NCBI GenBank assembly: GCA_041623475.1
Contig: JBFJWU010000243.1
Span: 1-5,486, forward strand
Direction of reading: 5' to 3'
DNA length: 5,486 bases
Source of the DNA: JBFJWU01 sp041623475 [NCBI: bacterium]
GTDB lineage: Bacteria > J088
This document shows, one piece after another, positions 1 to 5,486 of the stretch; position 1 is the stretch's first letter, and every line of letters starts with the position of its first letter. The position numbers and the translations under genes are program-made. The notes beneath the pieces were generated by a model. It searched no databases and was not told where the DNA came from. It worked only from the letters and a program-made list of their open reading frames with translations.

Positions 1-898
1 CCGCTGCGCCGGGCTGTCCGAAAACAAGCGGGACGCAGCCAAAAGCCGCGAACGTTCCAAATACACTGGATTTTCCCAGGCGGGCATGGGAATAGGCGAT
101 TGCACCATATTGGGCCTGCCTGGCAAGTTGCTTGACGTCGGCAGCGGGCAATCGTCCAGTTGGTTCTATCGGAACAGATCCAGCCAGCGGGATGTCTATT
201 GGATCACCGACATCGACGATCTTTCCGATACCAAGGGTCCTGGCACACTCCCCAAGCTGGTCACCGAAGTCCTGGTACAGGCGGCGGCGCATCCCGGCGC
301 GTCCAAAGACAATCGCGATTGGCTGCTTGTCGGCAACTCCGACCGGATCCCCGGGCTCGCCGATACACGATGGAATCGGCAAATGATCAATCTGGTGTCC
401 CGGCAGCCAACGCCGAAGTATCTGGCCGAACTCCCCGATAGACGTCACGGCAAAATTTGAACCTGCGGCCACATTTCGCGAAATTCGTGCCTGGAGCGGT
501 CCCAGCCAGAATGAGCTTTGCCATGGTTGCCCCGCCGCGAACAGCTCGTGCAGGAACGTCCCCACTCTGAACCCCGCCCGCCGCAGGCCACCAACCAGAC
601 CTGGCACCCAGAGTGGCACACCCCGCTTTTGATACCCGTAGGGCTCGAAATGCAGCAATACAGCAGTCTCGTCCGGATTGAATTCCAGAATCGCCTGTTG
701 GATGCCTGGCCTCGACCGCCGGCACGCACCTGGCGCGATCCCGGCCGGCCCATCGCTTGTCGACACGGTGTGCAAAACGGATGCCTGCACGCCGAATTTT
801 GCAGCCAGCCCGTCTGCAATCACCGCTGCAAAGTCGGAAACCCCTGATGCGTCATCCGGAGCCGCCGGGACAACCTGTATGACATTGCGAATTTCCAT
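1..898 (-). CDS. Glycosyltransferase, GT4/GT-B-like, 3' end beyond window
   Basis: This frame stays open from an ATG at 898 to the left edge, giving 299 visible codons, so the C-terminus is missing. The product probably transfers a sugar from a nucleotide donor during surface-polysaccharide assembly in the cytoplasm. The N-terminus is a beta strand followed by a G-V-S-D-F loop (residues 5-24), as in GT-B enzymes. Then come HFEPYGYQKRG (83-93), a HELFAAGQPW stretch (117-126) and FWLGPLQ (130-136), a block I associate with bacterial exopolysaccharide glycosyltransferases. Near the break, RLGKSSVFGTFAAFGCVPLV (273-292) looks like the donor-binding half. The frame has a stop (TAG) about 58 bases upstream of the ATG and no other ATG between. 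No clear Shine-Dalgarno is seen. It is transcribed divergently from the polymerase-like gene at 958. The fold call is fairly secure; sugar and linkage are unknown. Confidence 0.8.
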   Translation of the reverse strand, partial: MEIRNVIQVVPAAPDDASGVSDFAAVIADGLAAKFGVQASVLHTVSTSDGPAGIAPGACRRSRPGIQQAILEFNPDETAVLLHFEPYGYQKRGVPLWVPGLVGGLRRAGFRVGTFLHELFAAGQPWQSSFWLGPLQARISRNVAAGSNFAVTSIGEFGQILRRWLPGHQIDHLPIPSCIGEPGDPVGVADKQPIAIVFGRAGMRRRLYQDFGDQLGECARTLGIGKIVDVGDPIDIPLAGSVPIEPTGRLPAADVKQLARQAQYGAIAYSHARLGKSSVFGTFAAFGCVPLVFGQPGAA

Positions 899-957
899 GG
901 CAGATTTGAGCGTATCCGTGCACGACCGTACCCGCAACCTGTTGCTACTATGGACCT
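899..957. promoter_or_regulatory. Divergent intergenic region with possible promoters
   Basis: These 59 bases separate two divergent start codons, so promoters for both directions probably lie here or overlap the gene ends. TACTAT at 946-951 resembles a -10 box for the rightward gene, but it lies only 6 bases before the ATG at 958, which would give a transcript with almost no leader. I find no good -35 box at the matching distance. Just left of it is the short inverted repeat GCAACCTGTTGC (934-945), a possible operator. For the leftward gene no convincing box is visible. The location is sound, the individual boxes are weak. Confidence 0.35.
934..945. repeat. Short inverted repeat GCAAC-CT-GTTGC
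   Basis: Two perfect 5-base arms (934-938 and 941-945) flank a 2-base spacer between the divergent genes and touch the possible -10 box at 946. It could be half of a regulator site, but arms of this length also occur by chance. No second copy was noticed in the window. Confidence 0.25.
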
Positions 958-2466
958 ATGAAAATGCCGTCACGGTTGTCTGTATCCACGCCGCGCCAAA
1001 TGCCGGGCGCGCCGAATCCCTATGCCCAATGGGTACCTGTTGTCGCCGTGACGGCTGCCGGTTTTTTGCTGGGCGCCGTCGTCGGCCACGATCCCCGCTG
1101 GGGCATACTCGGATTCGGGGCGCTGGTTGGAATTTACCTGGTTGCCAGATTCAAGCGCGAAGCCCTGTACATGGCAATTGGTCTTGTTCTGTTTGACGGT
1201 GCCATTCGCAAATGGATCGCACCAGGTGCCCAGGAACTGGTTTATTTCGCCAAAGACGGTATTGTCGTGTTACTTGCGGCCCTCTGGCTCGTTCGCGACG
1301 AGCCGGAGAGCGACAAACCCGTGACTGCCATCCCGGTGTTTGTCGCCGTCGCAATGTCTGCGGCAGCTCTTTACCTGGCGTTGCAAATCTACAATCCGCG
1401 CAATCCCAGCCTGGGGCTGTATTTGTTTGGACTGCGTTTTTACCTTGTGCCTTTGGCGCTGCTCGTTGTCGTTCCCTGGATCCTCGATTCAGACGATTTC
1501 GAGCAGATGATGAAACTCGTCGTGATGGCGCTGATTCCGATTACACTTCTGGCTGTGCTTCAGTCTGCGATGCCGGTTGACCATCCGATCAATCGCTATA
1601 TCGGCTGGCAGTCCAGCTCGATCGCGGGTTTCGGAGATGCCCGCGACCCCCGGGTTCGTGCTACCGGCACGTTCAGTTACATTTCCGGCTTCGAGATGTA
1701 TCTTCAGATTGCCATCGTTGCGATTCCCTGGCTGTTTACGCTTCGCGAACGACGGTCAGCGCTGATGGCTGCGGTACTGCTCAGTTGCGGCCTCGTTTCG
1801 ATTATTGCCACCGGCTCTCGGTCGCCCTTTGTCCTGTCGATCGGTGCACTGCCAATTGCAACATACCCACTTTGGCGGCACCGGGGCCCAACGTGGGGGC
1901 TGCGTGTTGCAATTATCGGGATCCTCGGCGCTACGATCCTGACCACAGCCTTTCGCGAGCCGCTCGGGGATTATGTTGACCGGGCCCAACGAACTGGAGA
2001 CGTGGAGCACCGTGTTTCCGGCATTTGGAACAAACCGATTGCCGCACTGCAGATCGGTGGCGCTTTCGGATGGGGACCCGGCACGGCCCACCAATCCCGC
2101 GAATTCCTGCTGAAAAAGGTCGGCGATTGGGGGCCCCTGCCGTACAAGCACGAGTCGGAGCCTGCCAGAATTATCGCCGAACTCGGTGCCGTTGGTGGTC
2201 TGGTCTGGTACGGGTTTCGAGTCTGCCTGCTTCTAATGCTGGTCAGTTGGTACCGCCGCGCGCAGGGCCGGCACAGCCCTGAGACTATGGCCGCCATTAC
2301 AGCACCGATCGCCATCGCACTATATACGTTGCCCCTGGAAATACTGGTCGTGCCAACAATGTATTACCTGTGGTGTTTCTGGGTTGGCGGCCTGCGACTG
2401 CTGGTCGACCGGGCGCCGGACGCAACGACCGTATCCGACGGGGAAGGCGTCTCTTCAGTTGGGTAA
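958..2466 (+). CDS. O-antigen ligase/polymerase-like membrane protein (Wzy/WaaL type)
   Basis: A 502-residue, strongly hydrophobic protein with about 12-14 likely membrane segments, roughly at 25-44, 47-63, 92-111, 123-142, 153-175, 186-203, 247-262, 266-284, 289-303, 313-331, 410-428 and 442-481. Family-like motifs are FDGAIRKW (79-86) followed by VYFAKD (95-100), RATGTFSY (234-241), GSRSP (286-290), GWGPGT (371-376), and ESEPARIIAELGAVGG (399-414) at the end of a large polar loop (about 332-408). Such loops carry the catalytic Arg/His of Wzy and WaaL proteins. It probably acts in the inner membrane, joining lipid-linked glycan units on the periplasmic side or transferring them to an acceptor. 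Sequence alone does not separate polymerase from ligase. ATG 958 is the only start before an upstream in-frame stop (907-909), and no Shine-Dalgarno is evident. It is the first of three overlapping genes. Confidence 0.85.
   Translation: MKMPSRLSVSTPRQMPGAPNPYAQWVPVVAVTAAGFLLGAVVGHDPRWGILGFGALVGIYLVARFKREALYMAIGLVLFDGAIRKWIAPGAQELVYFAKDGIVVLLAALWLVRDEPESDKPVTAIPVFVAVAMSAAALYLALQIYNPRNPSLGLYLFGLRFYLVPLALLVVVPWILDSDDFEQMMKLVVMALIPITLLAVLQSAMPVDHPINRYIGWQSSSIAGFGDARDPRVRATGTFSYISGFEMYLQIAIVAIPWLFTLRERRSALMAAVLLSCGLVSIIATGSRSPFVLSIGALPIATYPLWRHRGPTWGLRVAIIGILGATILTTAFREPLGDYVDRAQRTGDVEHRVSGIWNKPIAALQIGGAFGWGPGTAHQSREFLLKKVGDWGPLPYKHESEPARIIAELGAVGGLVWYGFRVCLLLMLVSWYRRAQGRHSPETMAAITAPIAIALYTLPLEILVVPTMYYLWCFWVGGLRLLVDRAPDATTVSDGEGVSSVG
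2440..2447 (+). promoter_or_regulatory. Candidate Shine-Dalgarno for the TTG start at 2459
   Basis: GGGGAAGG lies 11 bases before TTG 2459, inside the end of the polymerase-like gene. The spacing is a little long, but this is the best ribosome-binding match near the junction and it supports TTG over the ATG at 2384. Confidence 0.35.
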
Positions 2467-3202
2467 CGTTTATACCAACAAGGGACACGCGCTGGCCGGG
2501 CTGCCCAAACTGGTGCGATGGGAAGCCCGTTCGTGGCTGGGACAGCATCCCGGTCTGTATTACCCGATTTATCGACATCTGGGGGCCGACCCGTCGCTGT
2601 GCGTCGGTTCCGAAACTGACATCGTAATCGAAGGTTATCCGCGATCGGCCAACAGCTTCCTGGTCTCTGCGTTCCTTTCCTGCCAACATCGACCAGTGCA
2701 GGTTGCCCATCACCTCCATACGCCGGCCCAGGTGCTGGCAGGAATTCGCCGCAATCTGCCTGTGATTGTCCTGATCCGGGACCCTGTTGATGCTATTCGG
2801 TCGCGCGCAGCTCTGACACGGCAGGTTGATTCCGCAGAAGGCCGGCGTCCCGAACCCGTTTCGCTAGCCGCACTGGCTCGTGACTATTTGCGGTTCTATC
2901 AAACTGTGGAACCAGTGCTGGATTCTGTCCTGCTGGTCAAATTCGACCAGGCGATATCTGACGCTGGCCAGGTCATTCGAAATTTGAACAGACGATTCGG
3001 CAGTGATTTTGAAATTTTCGAACACACAGACTCTAATGTCGACAAGGTGATGGACAATCAGGGGTACCACGCGGGTCCCTCGGCGGAACGGAACAGGATG
3101 AAAGCCAGGTTGGCGGACGAGGTACAGCAATTTTGCGAATCGGGCAGGCTTGACCGCTGTCGAACGGTTTACGACCGAATCCTGTCCGGATCCGGAACAT
3201 GA
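2459..3202 (+). CDS. Sulfotransferase-fold protein 1 (PAPS-dependent, putative)
   Basis: From TTG 2459 the product has 247 residues. TDIVIEGYPRSANSFL (53-68) is a 5'-phosphosulfate-binding loop after a beta strand, and VLIRDPVDAIRS (104-115) matches the 3'-phosphate-binding motif of PAPS sulfotransferases. VAHHLHTP (82-89) lies between them. The loop reads RSANS where the neighbouring protein has RSGTT. The expected reaction is sulfate transfer from PAPS to a hydroxyl or amine, here probably on the glycan made by this locus (inference). The same frame has an ATG at 2384, but its extra residues overlap the previous gene by over 80 bases and look like out-of-frame sequence. TTG 2459 overlaps the previous stop (TTGGGTAA) and has a purine-rich site upstream. 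GTG 2513 is another option. Fold assignment is good; start and substrate are uncertain. Confidence 0.8.
   Translation: MGNVYTNKGHALAGLPKLVRWEARSWLGQHPGLYYPIYRHLGADPSLCVGSETDIVIEGYPRSANSFLVSAFLSCQHRPVQVAHHLHTPAQVLAGIRRNLPVIVLIRDPVDAIRSRAALTRQVDSAEGRRPEPVSLAALARDYLRFYQTVEPVLDSVLLVKFDQAISDAGQVIRNLNRRFGSDFEIFEHTDSNVDKVMDNQGYHAGPSAERNRMKARLADEVQQFCESGRLDRCRTVYDRILSGSGT
3185..3196. repeat. 12-base perfect palindrome before the ATGA junction
   Basis: TCCGGATCCGGA is self-complementary and ends 2 bases before the ATG of the second sulfotransferase gene, so in mRNA it would include the only GGA available as a weak ribosome-binding site. It encodes part of the first protein's Ser/Gly-rich C-terminus. 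A role in coupling is possible but unproven. Confidence 0.3.
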
Positions 3203-4125
3203 ACGACCTGGGATTGCCGCTGGAGGACCAACCAGAGCGCCTGGATCAACATGGCCCGATTTTCATTCTCGGCTGCCCCCGCTCCGGCACCACGTTTCTG
3301 GCGAATTGCCTGGCCCGATTGGACGAAGTCGAGTCTTTTGTCGGTATCATCGCCCCGCCACGGTTGATGCACCTGCTGGGACGGGTCCCCGATGACGAGA
3401 CTTCAAACGAGCTGATGCTGTCAATACGGGACACTTTCTGGCAGTCGTTCTGGCGCCGACGCCTGTCCAGGCCCGAACGACTGGGCCTGGCACTGGCAGG
3501 CCAATCCTCATGGCTCGATGTCCGCCGCGCACCAGGCATTCAGGACGGGCTGTTCATGTACAAGGAACCGTTCCTCTGTTTTGCCGCGGAAAAGTTTGCC
3601 CGTCAATTTACGGCCGCGCGATTCATCCATATCATCAGGGACGGCCGCGACAACGCCGATTCAATGGAGCGAACCTATCCGGACGCTCTGGCTGACCACG
3701 TGTTGTCTGACGAGCGGATGGTTCGAAACAAGAATTCCGAAATCGGGATGTCCAGGGAAATCAATGGCCTCCACATTCCCTGGTGGGTTCCGGAAACCGA
3801 GCACGAGATGTTTATGTCGGCGGAGCGCTTTGGACGATGCCTGATGATGTGGCGCGAAATGACCCTGCGGGCCCGGGCGCTGTCAACGATCGGCTCCCGG
3901 CGATACATCGAAATTCGCTATGATGCGCTCGTGAATGCACCACAGGCGGAACTGGAAGCACTTTGCAAATTCATTTCTGCCAAGCCAAACGGCAGGATGC
4001 GAAAGTTCGCCAAGTCGGCATCAAAGAGTTCGGTCGGGATCAGTTCGCAACGAATGACTCCCGAACGAAAGGCAATTGCCGAACAGGTTGCCGGCCCGTT
4101 GTTGAGATCGCTCGGATACGATTGA
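3199..4125 (+). CDS. Sulfotransferase family protein 2 (Sulfotransfer_3-like)
   Basis: A 308-residue protein with the PAPS-dependent sulfotransferase layout. PIFILGCPRSGTTFLANCL (20-38) is a canonical 5'-phosphosulfate-binding loop. YKEPF (121-125) fits the conserved Lys/Glu-Pro segment after the lid region. RFIHIIRDGRDNADSM (141-156) is the 3'-phosphate-binding motif. RYIEIRYDALVNAP (235-248) is the usual late strand-loop, and the protein ends in TPERKAIAEQVAG and LLRSLGYD, a typical family C-terminus. It has no signal peptide or membrane segment, so it is presumably cytoplasmic. The ATG overlaps the stop of the first sulfotransferase gene (ATGA), implying translational coupling. The two proteins share only the cofactor motifs by eye and are not a recent duplication, so they may sulfate different positions or act as unequal partners. 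The acceptor is unknown. It is the last gene of the rightward set. Confidence 0.88.
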   Translation: MNDLGLPLEDQPERLDQHGPIFILGCPRSGTTFLANCLARLDEVESFVGIIAPPRLMHLLGRVPDDETSNELMLSIRDTFWQSFWRRRLSRPERLGLALAGQSSWLDVRRAPGIQDGLFMYKEPFLCFAAEKFARQFTAARFIHIIRDGRDNADSMERTYPDALADHVLSDERMVRNKNSEIGMSREINGLHIPWWVPETEHEMFMSAERFGRCLMMWREMTLRARALSTIGSRRYIEIRYDALVNAPQAELEALCKFISAKPNGRMRKFAKSASKSSVGISSQRMTPERKAIAEQVAGPLLRSLGYD

Positions 4126-4133
4126 TTTGCCAC

Positions 4134-4148
4134 GCGTTTCCGAAACGC
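4134..4148. terminator. Possible hairpin between convergent genes
   Basis: GCGTTTC-C-GAAACGC is a perfect inverted repeat (7-base arms, effectively a 6-base stem with a 3-base loop). It starts 9 bases after the stop of the second sulfotransferase gene and lies in the 50-base convergent gap. No T-run follows on either strand, so it is not a standard intrinsic terminator. It could still stall polymerase or protect 3' ends in either direction. Confidence 0.35.
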
Positions 4149-4175
4149 TAGTATTCGACCAGTTACGACGATCGT

Positions 4176-4352
4176 TTATTGATCGGCGGGTGTAGCATCT
4201 TCACCAGCCTGCTTCGTTTCCTTTTTGTCGTCCGCCTCGCTGTCCGTGACAGACGGCTCGGCCAGCATTGCCGGGTCCGTTTTCTGGTAGGTCGTACAAG
4301 CCGTCCCGAGCAGAAGCGCGGCGGCGAGAACAATATCAACGATGTCGCGCAC
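4176..4352 (-). CDS. Small (58-residue) putative lipoprotein
   Basis: The protein starts at GTG 4352 behind GGAGGT with a 5-base spacer, overlapping the end of the YcfL-like gene by 17 bases. A short n-region (MRDIVD) is followed by a hydrophobic stretch VLAAALLLGTA (8-18) and Cys19. The site reads L-L-G-T-A-C, with Gly at -3 instead of Leu/Val/Ile, so the lipobox is imperfect. The remaining 40 residues are charged and low in complexity (DSEADDKKETKQAGED) and probably disordered, with no domain. An upstream ATG in this frame gives a 102-residue version with an Arg-rich extension, which lacks the ribosome site and would spoil the signal peptide. No function is recognised. Position in the cluster corresponds to where lpoB is found in some Gammaproteobacteria, but the length is far too short for LpoB. 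Confidence 0.65.
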   Translation of the reverse strand: MRDIVDIVLAAALLLGTACTTYQKTDPAMLAEPSVTDSEADDKKETKQAGEDATPADQ

Positions 4353-4809
4353 GACGTACCTCCACCAGATAATGATCCGCAGTCGTCGTCTGGGACATTT
4401 CCTTGTAACTTGCTGTCCCTTGCGGCGGCAAGTCAACCGCCTTCCAGGACGACGGATCGCCCAGTGGCAGCTTCTGGGCATCATAGTGAGTCGTCCGCAG
4501 TTCTACAGAAATCGAATCGTCGGTCCGGTTCCGGATTTCAACAACCGTCTCCAGGGTTTTCGCCGCCGTACGCCGGGACCCGTGGGTCTGGACGGCTATT
4601 TCACTTTTCGAACTCCAGTCCTTCCCGGTCCACCGGGCAAGGTCCTCATCCAGCACAACCACCGAATCCATGGGCGTGTCGTAAATTCCCTGCCGCAGGT
4701 TGCCCGCTTTTGAGCCGGGGCTGGGGCCTTCACGCAGTGCGCCACATCCGACAATCAACGCGAGCAACGCGAGGATAACGAGCGGACGTTCAAATACTGC
4801 AGGATGCAT
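4336..4809 (-). CDS. YcfL-like (DUF1425-type) lipoprotein
   Basis: A 157-residue product from ATG 4809. The signal peptide has n-region MHPAVFER, hydrophobic core LVILALLAL (10-18) and lipobox I-V-G-C with Cys22, so it should be lipidated and, lacking an Asp after the Cys, carried to the outer membrane. The mature part has the all-beta pattern I associate with YcfL: a strand around SVVVLDEDLARW, then TLETVVEIRNRTDD and SVELRTTHYDAQKLPLGD, then W-K-A-V-D-L and a final strand HYLVEVRRAR. ATG 4809 is preferred over ATG 4848 because AAAGGA lies 8 bases upstream and the signal peptide then begins properly. Function is unknown even in E. coli, where ycfL neighbours lpoB. It lies 42 bases after the COG3014-like gene and overlaps the small lipoprotein gene. 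The lipoprotein call is firm, the family call moderate. Confidence 0.75.
   Translation of the reverse strand: MHPAVFERPLVILALLALIVGCGALREGPSPGSKAGNLRQGIYDTPMDSVVVLDEDLARWTGKDWSSKSEIAVQTHGSRRTAAKTLETVVEIRNRTDDSISVELRTTHYDAQKLPLGDPSSWKAVDLPPQGTASYKEMSQTTTADHYLVEVRRARHR
4358..4363 (-). promoter_or_regulatory. Strong Shine-Dalgarno (GGAGGT) for the small lipoprotein
   Basis: On the minus strand GGAGGT ends 5 bases before GTG 4352. It is embedded in the last codons of the YcfL-like gene and decides the GTG start over longer in-frame alternatives. Confidence 0.7.
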
Positions 4810-4817
4810 AACGGATG

Positions 4818-4823
4818 TCCTTT
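4818..4823 (-). promoter_or_regulatory. Shine-Dalgarno (AAAGGA) for the YcfL-like gene
   Basis: On the minus strand AAAGGA lies 8 bases before ATG 4809 and selects this start over the in-frame ATG at 4848. Confidence 0.6.
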
Positions 4824-4827
4824 CCCC

Positions 4828-4846
4828 GTCTGGACATTGCCCAGAC
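4828..4846. repeat. Intercistronic inverted repeat
   Basis: GTCTGG (4828-4833) and CCAGAC (4841-4846) form a perfect 6-base stem with a 7-base loop in the 42-base gap between two leftward genes, just upstream of the ribosome site at 4818-4823. No T-run follows, so it is more likely an mRNA-processing or attenuating hairpin than a terminator, if it acts at all. Confidence 0.35.
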
Positions 4847-4851
4847 ATGAC

Positions 4852-5486
4852 TTATTTATTGTAGATAATTGGCGGCCGATAACGAAAACGATGCGGTACC
4901 CGATACCATTCCAACGTCGGTGCCATTGCAACGACCGCGGCACTGGCCGGATGCGAATATTTGAAACCGTCCTCGTACGTCAGCTCAAGCTGACTGTTGA
5001 CCAGGCTTTCCCCAGGCCCCAGCCGACCGACCCAGACCTTGTCCGACATTGATTCCCAGTAACGTGTATCGACTCGAGGGTTGGCGGCCGACGCCATTAA
5101 CAAACTGATGGCACTTGCGACGTTCAGCGCGTCACTTGCATACCCGGCACCGGTTCCGGCTTTGTCCGCGCCGAAGACAGCAAACACTGCCGAATAGCGA
5201 TTTGCGACCGTACCTGCCGCGGACAGCCCCAGTCCGGCCTTGAGCGAGCGGTTCATAAACTGCGCCTGGCCCTGGATAATCCTGTCGATGGCCCGGGGAC
5301 CACGGGAAGTCGCCTGCCAGTAGATGTCCTCCATCAGGTACAGTTGTCGCGACGCGCGAGCAAGCTTCAGTGTTTCCGGCTGGTAACCGTGACCGCGGCG
5401 ATAGACCAGCTCATAATGGCCAACACCATCGGCCACCTTACGCGGTGACGAACCGGTTTCGACAATTACCAGTCGTTCGCGATTAC
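4852..5486 (-). CDS. COG3014-like conserved protein, C-terminal part (5' end beyond window)
   Basis: The frame is open from the right edge to TAA at 4852-4854, giving 210 visible residues. A GTG at 5436 lies in frame, but good-looking coding sequence (RERLVIVETGSSPRK) precedes it, so the gene very probably begins outside. Features that recall COG3014 are this LVIVETG strand with a following Pro/Lys, an Ala/Arg-rich helix AIDRIIQGQAQFMNRSLKAG (65-84), a small-residue-rich region (85-135) with a possible hydrophobic helix NVASAISLLMASAA (121-134), and NPRVDTRYWESMSDKVWVGR (135-154), matching the family's 'ADTRSW..LP..i...R' ending, then a polar tail. The region is exported or envelope-associated in known relatives, but its N-terminus is not visible here. 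Function of the family is unknown. It precedes the YcfL-like gene as in some Gammaproteobacteria. The coding call is firm, the family call moderate. Confidence 0.6.
   Translation of the reverse strand, partial: NRERLVIVETGSSPRKVADGVGHYELVYRRGHGYQPETLKLARASRQLYLMEDIYWQATSRGPRAIDRIIQGQAQFMNRSLKAGLGLSAAGTVANRYSAVFAVFGADKAGTGAGYASDALNVASAISLLMASAANPRVDTRYWESMSDKVWVGRLGPGESLVNSQLELTYEDGFKYSHPASAAVVAMAPTLEWYRVPHRFRYRPPIIYNK

Noticed and set aside
387-819. Leftward frames 387-725 and 445-819
   Set aside because: Same strand but other frames within the glycosyltransferase gene; their composition is Arg/Cys/Trp-rich and no family is recognisable.
86-847. Overlapping rightward open frames opposite the glycosyltransferase (e.g. 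86-460, 518-847)
   Set aside because: They are Pro/Arg/Cys-rich with no domains and lie opposite a frame that is open for 898 bases with clear glycosyltransferase motifs.
678-1196. 172-codon rightward open frame
   Set aside because: It overlaps the glycosyltransferase antisense and then the start of the membrane protein in another frame, with low-complexity Arg/Cys-rich product and no motif.
1756-2315. Leftward open frames opposite the membrane protein (1756-2151, 1971-2315)
   Set aside because: Antisense shadows of a strongly hydrophobic, motif-bearing gene; the products look random.
4169-4185. CGATC-7-GATCG inverted repeat at the end of the small lipoprotein gene
   Set aside because: Arms of only 5 bases spanning the stop codon, no T-run; expected by chance at this length.
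4179-4778. 199-codon rightward open frame opposite the lipoprotein genes
   Set aside because: The leftward frames have signal peptides, lipoboxes and Shine-Dalgarno sites, while this product is Ser/Pro/Arg-rich without a domain and starts in a stretch without a ribosome site.
1-5486. Mobile elements, tRNA genes, CRISPR arrays, phage or defence genes
   Set aside because: Nearly every base is explained by recognisable genes; no spaced direct repeats, cloverleaf sequences, transposase motifs or nuclease motifs were seen.

Overview
The window looks like chromosomal DNA from a GC-rich Gram-negative bacterium. Two consecutive lipoprotein-type signal sequences and a polysaccharide-export type gene set support an outer-membrane-bearing cell. 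The lipoprotein trio on the right resembles arrangements known from Gammaproteobacteria, but I cannot fix the taxon. Coding density is very high, and I see no RNA genes, CRISPR arrays, insertion sequences or integrase genes.

Left and centre (1-4125) is part of a surface-polysaccharide locus. A glycosyltransferase gene runs leftward off the window from 898. Back-to-back with it, after a 59-base gap, a rightward set of three tightly packed genes begins at 958: a multi-pass O-antigen ligase/polymerase-like membrane protein (958-2466), a first sulfotransferase-fold protein (about 2459-3202) and a second, different sulfotransferase-fold protein (3199-4125). The junctions TTGGGTAA and ATGA indicate translational coupling. 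The simplest reading is one pathway: the glycosyltransferase adds a sugar, the membrane protein polymerises or ligates the glycan, and the two sulfotransferases add sulfate groups from PAPS. That would give a sulfated exopolysaccharide, capsule or O-chain. The sulfation step and its acceptor are inferred, not shown.

Right (4176-5486) is a leftward, separate gene group convergent with the sulfotransferases across a 50-base gap. In transcription order it holds the C-terminal part of a COG3014-like protein (5486-4852), a YcfL-like lipoprotein (4809-4336) and a 58-residue small lipoprotein (4352-4176) that starts inside the preceding gene behind a near-perfect Shine-Dalgarno. In several Gammaproteobacteria, COG3014 and YcfL genes precede lpoB, the outer-membrane activator of penicillin-binding protein 1B. 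Here a tiny lipoprotein sits in that position, which is the oddest point of the window.

The two gene groups differ in translation signals. The lipoprotein genes have clear Shine-Dalgarno sequences, while the two divergent polysaccharide genes have none that I can see. Family assignments are from motif recognition by eye, with no database search.
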